From Crocodylus rhombifer (taxonomy: Eukaryota; Chordata; Crocodylia; Crocodylidae), in contig JAVSML010021644.1 in NCBI GenBank assembly GCA_038503035.1, forward strand, positions 1-64,000: a DNA stretch of 64,000 bases, in the 5' to 3' direction. The translations under genes were made by a program, and so were the position numbers. Numbering within the stretch: the first letter of the stretch is position 1; every line of letters starts with the position of its first letter. Below the pieces are notes generated by a model. That model was not told the DNA's origin and did no database searches. It saw only the letters and a list, made by a program, of their open reading frames with translations. Positions 26,011 to 38,799 of this stretch are shown one piece after another.

Positions 26011-27897
26011 CCGAAGATCCTGAACTCATGCTAAGCCATAAAAGTGTTTCATCTGTTAAGAAAGGACCAAGATAAAAAAAAAATAGAGCTCTAAAAAGCA
26101 AGCTCAGCCTTCAGCCTCAGGGAATAAGGAGGCATGTTGCAACTGACCTATTCATGAAAAGCTCTTCTTGGGAAGAAATGCAGGACAATCTATAGCTAAG
26201 GCTTGAAGGAGAAAACCAGGTCCCCCTGACCCAGGTACTATAATGACTCTGTTGGTGAAGTCGCATTCTTCTCTGGGATTAATGAATCAGTTGCAGCAGG
26301 AAATCATGCAAATGTCCATGTTTATGAAATACTTCAGTATAGGTATTACTTCTCATGCTTCTAAGAAATCAAATTTTCAAAAGTCATTCTACTGGACTTA
26401 CTGATAAATATATCCACTTCATGGAAATCTCTTAAATCACATGCACAAACCAAATCATATTTGTTGCTGTACAGATGCTGAAGGCTCTCCTTTGAAAGAC
26501 AATATTTGTGTTGCACAAAACTGGAATAAAGTGTCTATGCAAACCTTCTTCATTGCAATGAAACCACACAGTCCAGGCATTGTAGGCACGGAGGTCCATA
26601 CACTATGTAATGGACAGCAGAACATCTCTCAGCCCATATTTCAGTACTGATCTCACAGTTCTGCTAAATGCACCAAGTTACAGGGGTGATCACATGCTAC
26701 AATTCTATTGGTGACACAGTAGCTAGAGAGAGCTCAGAAAAGGAGAACAGTCACAAATGCCATCATTTTAAGAAGTGACAGAAACATCCTGGCCTAGAGT
26801 TTAAGGCAAAAGCTCTGGCAGATCAAATGACAGAAATCCAGAAGGCTCCATAAGGTGCTTGAGGAAAGGACTCAGACAGCTATTGCAGGGCATCCTCCAG
26901 AGTAAGATCTTTCTGAATGACTTGAAGGATCAGTAGTCACTCCCTCTCCTGTTAGTTGGTCAGTCTTGTCACGCTGCTCAAAAAATTATCTGCAAGTTCA
27001 GGTCCTTCCGACAAAATGAATACTCCTTCATTCTCTGATTCTAGATCTTAGCAAAGAAATGGTAAAAATCTCTTATTTAGCAGAAGAAATGTCCTTCCGC
27101 CATGTTCCTTCAAGGCATCTGAGACTCAGTTTTCCAACTTGTGGCTGGAAATGAATTTGACCACACTCATTCTTACTTCAGAGTAGCCTCCAGTTAAGTA
27201 TACTGTAAGGCCTTCTGTGTTCACAACCATTCATCTTTCACCCCAACATAGCCTCTTCTATTTGGATTTTCTTTTTCTTTTGACCTAGACTTCTTTGGGA
27301 AATGTACTGATTTTATTTGGACATTTAGCCCAGCATTATCTTGTTAATTAAAAAAAACCCCCAAACCCTAACTATGCTGATTTTCTCTTGTAACAGTAAG
27401 TAATTTGAAAATCGGTACAACACAGATTCGAGGGTCAAAACTAAGTGCAGCAGGTCATGGAATTTGGAGATGCATAGCTGGACACTGGTAAGGACCTATG
27501 CTGCTTGCCAGGGATGAAGACAGTGCACTGCTGTATAGCAATTAACCTCTCAATCACAATATGGGACAAAGCAGGCCTGGCAGCTGAGATGTCTCAGCAT
27601 CAGGCAGTACTGGAACAACATTTTCTTTTTGTCTTAAAGAAACTGTTCCACTTGGTGACTGTGCTGAGCTGATGGAGCGTGTCTCATTGTTCCTGCCTCC
27701 AGCTCAATGGCCGCAGTTGAGCTCAGTGGCTGCCTGCAAGAATGCAGATGGCAAGTTCCATTCGAAGCAGACTGTTTATCTTGAGGCTCCTGCCTCAGAA
27801 ATGCTTCAGAGAACATGTTCAGCAAATGGGGAGAAAAGTTTCATGATACCAAGTACTGTTAGCAGCATTAATATCTGCAAAGGTATAACATAATAGC

Positions 27898-29770
27898 TAA
27901 GGACAAACATTACACATAAACCAGTTTAAGTGATCAGAAACTGGTTTAAACCTGTAACAGGGCAGACATTCAGTACTATATAAAACAGTTTAAAAATGGC
28001 CAAAACTGGTTTGAGATGAACCTGGCTGAATGTAGTATCAAACTAAATTGATTTTGCTAAAACTGGTTTATGCAATGTCTGTCCCAGACCCCTTGCTGGT
28101 TTAAGATAAACCAGACACCCCCAGCATCTTGGCATGCTCTCTGGGCTGGGTGGGGCTCTCTGCTCCAACCGCAGGGCTGACCCCATCCCTTTGCTCTCTA
28201 GCCAGAGCAGGGACCAGCCCTAGCTGAGACACCAGCTGGCATAGCCCCATTAAGACAAAGTGGACAGGAAGGGGGTTAATTCTTCCCTCCTTCCCCTCTT
28301 CCTCCACTGCAGCCAGGGTCAGCCTGTCTGCCAGGGAGCAGAGGGGAGGGGGCTGCAGCCATGGCCCCTAGAGCTGCCAGACCCCAGATGCAGGGAAGAG
28401 ATGGAGGGAGGAATTGACCGTTCTCCCTGCCCCCTACACCTTAACAAGACCATGCTGGGATGGTTGTCCTGCAGTACGGGAAGGGGGACTCTGTTCCATG
28501 CCAGGGGAGACTCTTCCCCTTCCCCCTCTTCCTCCTCCTCCTCCTCCCATGGTAGGGAAGAGGACTCTGTGAGGTGCTGGATGGGGACCCTTCCTCCTCC
28601 TCCTCCTCTTTCCCCGCTGCTGCTGTGGGGTTGGGAAGGGGGGGGGGGGGCTCCATGCAATGCTGCCAGGCCCTAGAGCATGGGCGGGGGGCAGAGGGAG
28701 GCTCTGTTCCATGCTGGTGGGGAATTCTTCCCCCTCCTCCTCCTCCTCTCCCCAGAGGGGCAGTGGGAGCACAGACCTCAGCTGGGCAGGGTATGGGTGT
28801 GTAGGGTGTTAGGGAATGTGCAGGATGTAGGGACCCCCACACACTCCCCCCATGGTGTGCATCACCTGATGCAGGTCTGCACTTGCAGCTGAGAAGCCTG
28901 GTGCTGGACTCTACAGGGAAGCAGGGAGTGGGGGTTCTCCCCTCCCAGCAGAGTGCGGGACCTGCACAATGGGGAGATGGGGACAGCAGCTGGCTCCAGG
29001 GCAGGGCTTCTCCCACTGCAGGCTCAGGGAGCAGAGTTAGAGGGATAAGGCAGGCTCCACTTCTTCTCCCTATGCAGCAGTAGCCAGAGCTGTGCCTGCA
29101 CTGGGCATGAGCACCCTGACTACCCTGCCTGCTGCTGTTTCCAGGCAGTGAGGGCTGCATGCCATGTGGGGTATGTGTGGGGGTCCCTACACCCCCCACA
29201 TTCCCTCACACCCACACCTGGCCCAGCTGAGCTCCATGCTCCCGCTGCCCCTCTGGGGGGGGAGCAGGAGGAGAAGGGGGAAGAGCCCCCCCCAGCATGG
29301 AACAGAGCCTCCCCCTGCCCTTGGGGAGGAGTGGGGGGAAGAGTCCCTCTCTGGGGCTGGGCAGTCTCACAGAGCCCCCCTTCCCACCCCACTGCAGGTG
29401 GGGGAGGAGGAAGGAGAAGAGTCTCCACCAGCACCAAACATGGCCCCCCTGCCAGCACCACGATGGTGGGGGAAAAGGAAGAGGGAGTTCCCCTCTTGAG
29501 CGGGGGGCAGCCCCATGTGCCTGGATTGCTCCCAGCTGTCAGGAAGCCGCTGGGGTGGGCCTGCCCGGGCCTGGCCATGGTCCTCATCCTCAGCTCAGCT
29601 TCCCTGTGGAAGGAAGGGCTGCTCTAGCACTCCCAGACTTCTGGCTTGAGCCACTATAGGCATGTGCCGAATGTCTATCCACGTGCAAACCAGTTCACTC
29701 TCTGCAGGTTAGACTAACCTGTAAAGACTGAATCAATTCAGCCTCAGGCTTTTTTGAATGTCTTTCCCTA
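27898..29770 (+). mobile_element. Non-autonomous hAT-like element, family A, copy 1
   Basis: The first 200 bp match copies at 50526-51324 (inverted) and 57930. Shared words are TTACACATAAACCAGTTTAA, GGTTTAAACCTGTAACAG, AAAATGGC-AAACTGGTTT and CCAGACCCCTTGCTGG. The right end, AGGCTTTTTTGAATGTC followed by TTTCCCTA, matches the CTATCCCTA terminus of copy 2. By comparison, the termini are TAGGGATAG...CTATCCCTA. The middle is a GC-rich tract with (CCT)n and G-runs, where frames of up to 252 codons on both strands arise from low-complexity sequence. No transposase domain is seen. I find no clear target-site duplication. Confidence 0.65.
28510..28770. repeat. (CCT)n and G-run low-complexity cluster
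   Basis: Three blocks of TCCTCCTCCTCC (near 28525, 28595 and 28735) and a GGGGGGGGGGG run at 28640-28650, all inside family A copy 1. They account for the Glu/Gly/Pro runs in local open frames. Confidence 0.85.
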
Positions 29771-32709
29771 GTCACACGTTTGTTACTGCTTATTAAGTAC
29801 TGCACACTACACCAGCAAGAGAAGAATTGGGATCCCATAATAAAACACTGGCAGACAGCTGGCTGAGGAAGAATGGAAAGAGGCTGCTTCAAGACGGCTG
29901 TCAACACTTGCCTAAGGCAGAAGAACAGCAACAAGTTTCCATTAGTGGTACCTTCAGTGCTGTAAGAATCTGGTGATCTGGAGATAAACAGCCTTGGGCC
30001 CTCTCCCAATCCTGGTCTCCATCAACATCAATAGATCAAAAGCTGCAAACTTTATACATCCTTAATGTATCCAACCCCCCTGCTCCCCAGCCTTCACAGC
30101 CCTCTCTTTTAGGAAGCACCTAACTTCTAAGAGAGTGGAAGTAGAAATGTTTGCCCATTGCTGCTCTCGTTCCTCATGTCAAATTGCCAAGGCAAGGGTA
30201 CATAATTTTTTTCTGAGGTCCCTCTGAGAAGCTTTTTGCAGTCCACCACTCCCATTTTCCTGGTTCTCCAATTAGTTCCAGCCTAGGTTTGCTCCCCTTA
30301 GTAAGAAAGTAAAGAGCCCAGAAAGGACACAACAGCACAAGCAACTGCCTTGCCCTGAACCAGATAAATAGTTGCATCCATAGAAGCTGTACTTGAACTG
30401 CTGAAAGAAGAGAGCTCACTCTGCTGTATGAGGACTCTGTATGGACAATAAGTGTTGTTGTAACATTTGAGCAGAGCTGAAGTGGACTGCTTCTTGAGGC
30501 ATGACTGGATGCTGCTGCTCTTGCGATGCCTGTTTTTCAGAGACTCTTAACTGACCTAAAGTATTGCTTCAGTTTTTGAGTATTTCTCAGCATGCCCTGG
30601 CAGCCACTATCTATTTAGTTTATCTGGACTTGATGCAAAGTCTGCAGAACTCAGTGGAAAGCCTTCCATTAATGTCATTGGCATTGATTCAGGCCTGCAA
30701 GTAAGCTGCGAGAGCCCTCAGGGGAGAGGCAGCCTGGGCCTTAGTCTTGGCTACTGACAGGACTCAAAGTCCCTGAACTTCAGCACAAGAGATGCTGTGC
30801 TAGGCAGAGATATGTTTATAACACTAACTCAGCTTTCTGTTGCCCTGTTTTGCAGAGGTTTAAGATGGTGCCTTATCCAATGACCACACTTTCAGGCACA
30901 CCCATGTGCTAGTACCAGCACAAATGTCAGACCACTGTCAACTATTACATATGTGTTGGTGCTCCATTTAGTGAGGCACAGGCCTCATTTTCTGGAGTCA
31001 TTTTCTCAGGCCTTAGGGAGAATGCCTGGCCATCAGCATAGGATGTGCTGATGGTACACTCATCTGCTGTTTTGTAAGATACTACCTTTTTTCTCTTGTT
31101 CCATTCCCCAATAAAATTCTAGTGCTTTAGAACAAGAGTACTGCTAGCAATCACAATGAAAGGGGCAGTCAGCAGGCTAAGTTACCAATGTCCTTTGTTA
31201 TTCTTCACAGAGCAGCATCCATTTCTGTAAAACTATTCAGAGCCAAGGAGCAGCTCAGGGATTCCCCTCATCCCCTAAATAACACCAAAAGGAAAAACAT
31301 ACAGAATTTTTATAGGAAGGACTGACCAAGCAGCAACCAAAGACTTGCTGCTAACTAGGTATTTGGAGAAATCCCCTGTCTTTGTAACAGGCCTTAAATC
31401 TTACAAGGCTGTAAATAAAGCTATCTACAAAGAAGTTCATATGGTGCTTAAGAATTGAGCCATGCAAGTAGTTCAAATAGACGGCTCTTAGTTGTCCTCT
31501 TCTCATACAGCTACAGTACATATCCCTAAGTGTGAAACAATATCTAATGGATAGGAAGGAAAATAGCTACACATTCAGGGATTACTCTGAATCCGTCTGT
31601 CATATTTCAGATACTTTCTTTCCACATGTTGGCCTTCATGGACCATGTAGCAAAATGATACTGTTATTAAATATTTTATTCAAATGATTAATGGTGGATT
31701 TATTACTCATCTACCACCGTAATGACCTTTCTGTTCACATTTTCATTTTATTTATTATTGAGAAGTTGAGCTAGTCATCCATTTGGGTTTGTCTGCAGTT
31801 CTCTGGGATTGATAGATCAGTCATATTTAATGTGAGTCATATGTCTCTAGAAGATCCAAAATGGAACAAATACTATATCTTTTTATTTCTAATTGCTCTT
31901 TTGACATCATGTTTCTTGATGTTTGTAAAGATCTACTTCCTAATCCAAGCTCCTAGATAAATTTCTGCGACAGATGTTATTGCTGTGGTCATTCTTTAAT
32001 CTTTTAATCACTGAAAAGCTGTCCAAAGGAATATAAGTTCCTCTCTCACATTTTCTTCACCCTGCTTAACTATATTCATAGTTCTCTTCCTACCTCATCC
32101 ATTCTCAAGAGTTGCTGGGGTAGTACTATTCCTCTTCCAACTCAAATTGCACCATAACAAAATCCTTATGAAGTTAGATTCAACTCTTTAGCTGTATTCC
32201 TATGGCTTCCATACAGGCATGCTGATGCACACAGTTAAGAATCTGTTCCATAATTCCTAGGATGACATCTTAAAAATACTGAAGAGCAAGGTAACTGTAT
32301 TTATGAAAAAGGACAGATAATTTCATCTCCTCCTCTAATCTAATCTCAAACAGATCAATAGATGGGTAGGAAGGGATTTTTCTTCCATGTAAAGTATTGC
32401 ACAGCTGGCCAAGTGCATCATAGGGTTTTATATTGATTGAGAAGATTTTGATTATGTTTTTATTTGCCTTCCTTTCAGGCATCTTCTGTTGACTAACAAC
32501 AAAAGAAGGATAGGTAATAGATTCAATCGGGATGCAATAAATTTCACACTCCTGCCAACACTGCTGTCAAAGCTGAAACTATGCTAGCTGGAGAAGAATG
32601 AAGCACTTTGAGGAAATGATGATTTTAGGTAATATTTTCAAATTGTGATGGACTAAGGTCAAAGTCAATGGAATATGACGAGGGTTCTGTACCTTAAGAA
32701 ATATGGTCA

Positions 32710-32711
<2 letters not shown>

Positions 32712-32750
<39 letters not shown>

Positions 32751-32762
32751 AAGAGAGAGAGA
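32712..32762. repeat. (AT)n followed by (GA)n microsatellite
   Basis: About 17 AT units (32712-32746) run into GAGAAAGAGAGAGAGA. A compound simple repeat. Confidence 0.95.
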
Positions 32763-34247
32763 TGGAGAATTTGGAAAATAAGTACCGCAACGCAGCTGAA
32801 AACCTTGGCCTTAGCTTACACAAGCCTGGAGATGCCCTTCATTGGAGTTAATAAGTTTCTTAAAAATATGATAAAATTCACAAAACAAACATGCTGCAAA
32901 ACACCTTTACATGTGAAAAATGACCAAATGACTATGGGGAAAGCAATTAATGTAAAGTGCCAAACCTCAATGTTCTTTATTTATACATCTCCAAAATAAC
33001 TTCATGCATCTCTGCTGACCTCAATTATAGTCCTTCTAAAGGGAATGCACATGAAAAGGAAGGTGGCAAAATAAGAAGGTAGTTTATATCCTGCAAGCAA
33101 ATTATATTAATTAAAAAGTTTAAGAGACCAGAATAGATGTTTTAAGCCATTATGACTGGTAGAAACGCATGTAATTTTTACAATAACCTTATAATTTTAC
33201 TTTACTTTTTCTATTGTTCTAATTTAATCTATTTATAAAGGCACAAAAGGAGAATGCAGTTTCTTTTCACTAAAAAATAGAAAAATTATATCTAAGAGAA
33301 GTCCTATCCAGACAAATATAGTGCACAATCTGGCAGCAGGGAATAAGTAGTACAGTGAGAAAACAACCCAAATACAAGCATACTAACTCCAAGCTAGAAA
33401 AGTGAATGAGAAAAGCTAAAGACAGAGTGTCTGTAAAAACATAAGGAGTAAACCTAGCATCAATTAAAAATAGCCAAGTACTATAAAAAGAGCTTTTCAA
33501 ACCCTTCCCGAAAAAAGAACCAGTAATGGATTTCTGGTTGACCTTCTCAAGAACTGAGTTCCATCAGTGAACAAGAAAGAGCATGAGAATTAAGAGAGGC
33601 CATATCCCACCCAGCCTTTTCTCTTGGGCAAGGATCCACTGTAAGGGAAGATAGCTCTATCACTTGGATTGAGGTATACCTAGAACACTGGCTTTCTAAA
33701 CAGCAGGGACAGGTTGCAAAAGGTGGGCTTAACTTGACACATTCGCTTCTGTCCCATAAAACAAGCAAATAGCCCCATTTTTGAGCACTAATTGCCAGGG
33801 CAACCAAATTGGGAATATTACAGCAATCTAGATTATAGGAGACAGAATTAAATGGCAGATGTATCAGGCACTTGGAATGTTGTGGATGTTTTCAGATAGA
33901 TACTCATGTCATGTGTGCCTGGGATATTTTAAACATTTAAGAAAATAAAATACCATGTAAAGCACAGATGCCAGCAGTGAGGCCATATATCTGATAAGTA
34001 TGTGGTGAATTTCCAGAAAGAGGTGGGATGGATAATAGCTATTCCTGAACACTCAGTGCAGTCTTTGAACACCAAACCATACTCACTCTCTAGCAAAGAC
34101 CTGAGAACACTTTTCCCAGCTGACAGTCTTCTCCTATGCAGCTGTCAGTATGACTAAGGTAGGGACCCTGACCAAGGGTAACTCCCAAATGCTTGGAAGA
34201 AGTGGAAGAATTGGGGTTCCCACCAGGGACTTTGCTTTAAATATTTT

Positions 34248-35172
34248 TGTGGCACAGCACAATTGGGGTGCTCGCTAGTTAATGTGTGCTGCAGCAGGCA
34301 TTGGAGGGGAGTAGGGCCAGGCGCACCCATGAGAGTGGCATCTGAGCCTGCAGGGATGGAAGAACCCAGAGCCCCAGGGAGAGGGCAAATAAGTTGAGGC
34401 CCCAGAGAAGGGATGAATGTGCTAAGTCCCAGAGTGGGGGCAACTATGCAGAACCCCAGAGATGGGGAGAGTGTGCTGAGGCCCTAGGCAGACAGGGGCA
34501 AGTGGGGAAGCCCAGGTAAGCCTTCAGATGCCTGAGGCTGAGTGAGGCATCATTGAGAGCCACAAGTGGAAGGAGTGAGTCGCTAGCCCCACTTAGGAGA
34601 CCAGTGTGCTGGGTTACCTGGCAAGGGGCCAGGGGCAGAGTTAGCCCAGTGTTTTAATTAATTGCTGGGCCACCATACAGATGAGGGCTGCGGAAGAGGC
34701 CCAAAAGGCTGCACCAGGGCTAGCCAAGGAGAGTAGAGACAAGCCTGATGGCCTACATGTTTGCTTGAAGGAGCAGGGCAGAGCGAATGTGGCCCGGTAA
34801 GTGGCATAAATGACAGAGGCCTTCTGAGAGCAGAAGTGGTAGAGGCCCCAGTGAGAGGGGCAGTATGTCTGAGGCCCTGAACAGGGCAGCATGAGAGAGG
34901 CCTAATACTGTGCTGAGTTGGGCCCAGCCTCAGGCCAGAGCATAGCACAACTCACAGAACCACCTGCGAGGCATGGGACATGATAAAGGGGAGGTAGGAT
35001 TTGTGCATTTACTGCCCGCGAACAGCAGGGTGCTCAGTGGGCAGCCTCCTGCCTAATGAAAATCCAAATTATTTTACAACAAGGTGCGGCAGGAGAGTAA
35101 GGTGGGCGACACGCCCAAAGATAGGCGGGTGCGCCGGCACTGTGACCGGGCCTGGGAGTCTGCCCCGTCACA
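34248..35172 (-). mobile_element. Solo LTR (endogenous retrovirus-like), 0.93 kb
   Basis: On the minus strand the element begins TGTGACGGGGCAGACTCCC and ends GCTGTGCCACA, again TGT...ACA. It is flanked on the plus strand by ATTTT (34243-34247) and GTTTT (35173-35177), a 5-bp duplication with one mismatch. The interior contains repeated AGGCCC-CAGAG phrases (34340-34500 and 34850-34890). GCGGCAGGAGAG and ACACGCCCAAAGATAGGCGG lie near its minus-strand start. No internal retroviral genes are adjacent, so a solo LTR is the simplest reading. It is different in sequence from the LTR at 9056. Confidence 0.7.
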
Positions 35173-37391
35173 GTTTTATTTTAAATTAGGCTCTAAGTCC
35201 TCATCTATTAAATTTGAGGGGCCCTACAGAAACTAATAGCCTGTGATCACATAATAAAAGACTGTCATAACACATGTGAGGGGACCAAATTAAGGTTGCA
35301 CATTCTACCACCATGGCTACATAGGTAAGGCTATTCTTTATCACTGAATTTACAATATAATAAAAATAATACAGGATTGGGAAACTGAGTCTGTATAAAC
35401 ACAGAGATGCCAGCAGTGAAAATTTTATTCAAGTAGATATTTAAAGCAACGGTTCTCAGTTACTTTTACACATGCTGTTGCTGGCACAAACAAATCAACT
35501 CCTAGCCACTGCTGCCTTAGTCTCTATCTGCCATCAACACCCACCAACAGTGAGCAAGTCAGGGATTCAGCCTGAGGCATCAATTCTGCTCAGCCTCCAT
35601 ACATGGATGTCACCCAGTGATACATAGGCTACTATAGATCTCACTAACTTACAACAGAGGGGTGCTAGCAGGCTTCTCCAATGACAGTGGGATACTAAGG
35701 TAGAAGAAGGTACAGAGAAGCTAACTATTAATATTTATCCTTATTAATAATGCAAGTTGAAGACCACAGATAAGCATGAGAGCTGAGTAATAGCCCCCCT
35801 TCAGGGCTCATTACAGAGTTTGGATCCCAAATCTACCATTAAGCTAGAAAGGGGGAGAGGTCACTGAATACAGAGGAAGAAGGGGTGAGAAGGTCACTGT
35901 TACAGTGGTTGTTAATGTTCAATGAATGGGTTCTGCTCTCCAAGACCTTAGGGAACCTTTGCTTTTAAGCCAGCAGATGTTGTCCATGTTGCCCTTAGTT
36001 TCAGGTAGAAAATTCCACATTTGGGGGAAAAGGAAAAATATTTCAGCCACATGCTGCACTTTAAACAGCAGCAAGCAGCTGCTCAAAGCAGCTCAGAGGT
36101 TTCATTCGTTACAGAGAGACAGAGTTTAGGAGAAGGCATCAGACAGGCATAATGAATTATTTATCAATTGAATATCACCTCATAATATCTGATAGGCTTA
36201 GATCTATGGTTCCTGTTCAGACCAGACATAAAGCTTAGAAGAGGTCCAAGCTTTATTCCAGTCCAAGGGGATTTGTGTCTAGGCTTTTGTTTTACGTTGT
36301 TATATTATACATACAGACACAGAAAAATCAGGCAGACACTACATGTCACACAAATGCACACACCATTGCTTACAGACATGGTAACTGAACATCAAGATCT
36401 TGTTTCACTGCAGTAGGAATGCCTTTCTGTCATTCAGAATAGCCAAACTGGAAGTGAAAGGAATGAATTTAAGTCTAGGAATGAGGTCCCACACACATTC
36501 CATAATAATTTTACCATTCCTTGTGTAGAAAAGAAATGGGGGATCTCCCCATGTCCATACATGTTGGTATTTATTTTTGTCTCTAGTTTTGCCTTGCATG
36601 TGCTCAAGTTCTGACTCAGGCTGCATGGGAAATGATAAACATGTTTCCTGTATAAGTATTTATAAAGCAAGACATTTTTTTTTGTGAGAACCAAACAAGT
36701 GTACAAGCTAATCAAAAATCAAAAATGTTCATTGACTTTTGTTTATAAAGTAATTCTGGGAAAAAAACCTCATTACTTGATCTTGTAAATCAGCAACTTG
36801 ACATATGATTATAACATTATATGCCTAATATAAAACCTTAGTACTAGATTTTTGTTTTCAGTATTCTTTAGCTAATGCATATTAACACAGCATACCAATA
36901 TTCTATATGAACGTACATTAAATAATTACTGTACACAACTGTACACTAACCAAAAAGCCTAATGAGTTATAATAAAGACAGCAAAGATTAGTTTCATTTT
37001 CTAGTTACCCTGCCACATACCACTGTTTCAGAGCACAATGTGGAACAAATATGCATTCTTAAAGCCTAGTTCCTATTGCAATGACAACTTCAAACATTTC
37101 ATTTTTCTCACAAAGTTGTTTTTATTGCTGCAATTTGTTTGCTTCTTACAATAGACAGTCTATCTGAAAGTGAACATGTTCATTAGCAAATACCACATTC
37201 AACAAACAGACTTCAACGTGCAATGTGTCCACATATTCATAACCAAAGAAAGTAGTACTAAAAGGTTTCTATATAGTGAAAGAACCAACTGAATTCTGCC
37301 AGAAACATTTGTAGCTAGTCCTAAAAATAAAGCAAGAAGTAGCGTTGAAAAATCTAGTACTTTTACTTTCAAACTACTTTCAATAAGGTTT

Positions 37392-37485
37392 TTTGCTTCC
37401 TGAAATCCACTATTCCTCAAACAAATCTACATTCAGGTACTGCAGTGTAGATTTGTTTGAGGAATAGTAGATTTCAGGAAGCAAA
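37392..37485. repeat. Near-perfect 40-bp inverted repeat (hairpin), 14-nt loop
   Basis: The left arm (37392-37431) starts TTTGCTTCCTGAAATCC, and the right arm (37446-37485) ends ATTTCAGGAAGCAAA. The arms match at 39 of 40 positions; the single difference is C in the left arm where a perfect complement would need T. The loop is TTCAGGTACTGCAG. It has no terminal repeats or target-site duplication that would mark a known MITE. In the NRG1 transcript it would sit 0.6 kb downstream of the second Ig exon. Confidence 0.95.
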
Positions 37486-37664
37486 GAATATATATAATTT
37501 CCAAATGTTGATCATGCAACTTGCATTGTATAATTTGCTTAATATGGCAGTGATCAGGACAACTGAAGCATGTCTGAAAGGAGAGCGGATCAAATTTGTA
37601 GCCATACCAATATTACCTATATAAGACCAAGGGATAGGGCTTGTGGGGAGGGGGAACATGGCTA

Positions 37665-37872
37665 CAGTACTGGACTGGGACTATTTGGATCCAATTGCCA
37701 GCACTACCACATACTATGTCAATAATTAATCTTTCAGTGCCATGGTTACCCATTTGTATACATGGGACTAATGCCTATTGGTAGTGGTACTGGGCCTGTG
37801 CCTCATTATATGTTTCTACATCACCTGGCACACTGGGGCCCTGAATACTGTCCAGACCTCTGCATGTTAACT
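37665..37872 (+). repeat. MIR/CORE-SINE, near full length
   Basis: In order: CAGTACTGGACTGGGACTAT, TGGATCCAATTGCCAGCACT, ACCCATTTGTATACATGGGA and CACCTGGCACACTGGGGCC. These correspond to the MIR head, core and 'gtacagcACCTaGCAcAatGGGGccC' 3' segment, at moderate divergence. Confidence 0.7.
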
Positions 37873-38096
37873 TTGTAAAATTCTCAGTTTGTGCAGTAAT
37901 GGCCAATTGCACTAAAATATGTTATAGCTATGTCAAAACTAATTTATTTGAATATATTTTTACTATCACCACTTTAGCACTTTCATCTCTGTTTTCCTTT
38001 CAAAGCTCTCATTCCCTGCAAGCCCTTTTGTCCCGATGGCCATTTTAATGCAAGACCTTTCTCAAAACAACAGTCAAATAAATATGCATCTCATAC

Positions 38097-38221
38097 CATT
38101 GGTGTCTGTGATGATAATGGTGGCTTTGGTGCTGTCATTCCCTAATTTGCTGCTCACTCTGCACGTGTACTCCCCAGCATCATCCAACGTTGCTCTGTAA
38201 ATGTGAAGTTCTGAGTACTTC
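38097..38221 (-). CDS. NRG1: Neuregulin-1 exon, second half of the Ig-like domain
   Basis: This 125-bp exon follows a TTCTGATTCTACAG acceptor and ends at a GTATGA donor (38091-38096). One base completes the codon split by the 5.75-kb intron, and one base is left at the end, so the downstream intron is phase 1. It reads KKYSELHIYRATLDDAG, then EYTCRVSSKLGNDSTKA, then a hydrophobic strand ending ITDTN. DAGEYTC is the classic Ig F-strand motif, and its Cys should pair with the Cys of the preceding exon. N-D-S is a potential N-glycosylation sequon, also present in other NRG1 proteins. From memory the mammalian exon is 122 bp; the extra codon falls at the KKQKKYSEL junction, as in chicken. The two exons total 303 bp between phase-1 introns, so they can be skipped together without shifting frame, consistent with Ig-less type III isoforms. 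The identification rests on both exons being in phase and in the correct order. Confidence 0.96.
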
Positions 38222-38799
38222 CTGTAGAATCAGAAATGACACATAATGCATCCTCTATCCGAATAATAAATCACAGCATTACGTAATACATTTTTTCCCC
38301 AATGAAGACATCCATCTTTTATTCTGTGACTCTACCAGGTTAATTAACAAAGACTAAAGGTGTGGAAGAAAGTAAAATCCCTTCCTTACAGGCTGTTGAA
38401 GATGAGACACATTCATGAAGTGAAACAAAACCATTTATTTATATTTTCCTGCTAAAAAGAAGTCTGTGCTGTTAATGGAAATATTTAAAAAAACCTTTTG
38501 TGTTCAAGATATTGAAACATCAACTACTCAGAGACTATGAAAACAGATTACAGCATTATCCTTTCAGAGTGTCATGTTGCTAGTCGCAGAATTCTGTTCA
38601 AGTATTGTAGTTTCTAATGTCTGACTACATAATCATGAGATAAGAACAAGTCACACTCTCAGACAACCTCTGCAACCCTTCTAGTAAATCACTGTTCAAC
38701 ATGAACCAAAAATTACAGGCAGCAGCAGAACAATTTGCATAAAGCTACATACATACTGTTCCCCATGAGGGACATGTAATTTAATCCATCTCCAAGACG

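Larger units (their letters stand above)
1..38096 (-). other. NRG1: NRG1 intron downstream of the Ig exons (5' part)
   Basis: Transcribed right to left from the GTATGA donor at 38091-38096. The next exon (glycosylated spacer or EGF) was not found. I searched the minus strand for a spacer-like Ser/Thr-rich exon with a phase-1 acceptor and for the hydrophobic CRD exon. The only look-alike, near 29930-30000, fails on phase. The intron carries listed repeats: family D (1-996), solo LTRs (9056, 34248), a GC-rich element (20153), family A (27898), and MIR, CR1 and LINE relics. Long stretches such as 4900-6300, 10200-12200, 12450-13180, 13450-16200, 21500-23300, 26050-27890 and 29800-34200 show nothing I can identify beyond AT-rich intron. 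Confidence 0.8.

Noticed and set aside
28441..29199. 252-codon minus-strand open frame
   Set aside because: Lies within family A copy 1 across (CCT)n and G-runs; low complexity and no domain.
29925..30000. Spacer-exon look-alike (SPDSYSTEGTTNG) on the minus strand
   Set aside because: Resembles the Ser/Thr-rich NRG1 spacer, but the available AG acceptor leaves one base instead of the two needed after a phase-1 intron, and no donor fits the frame.
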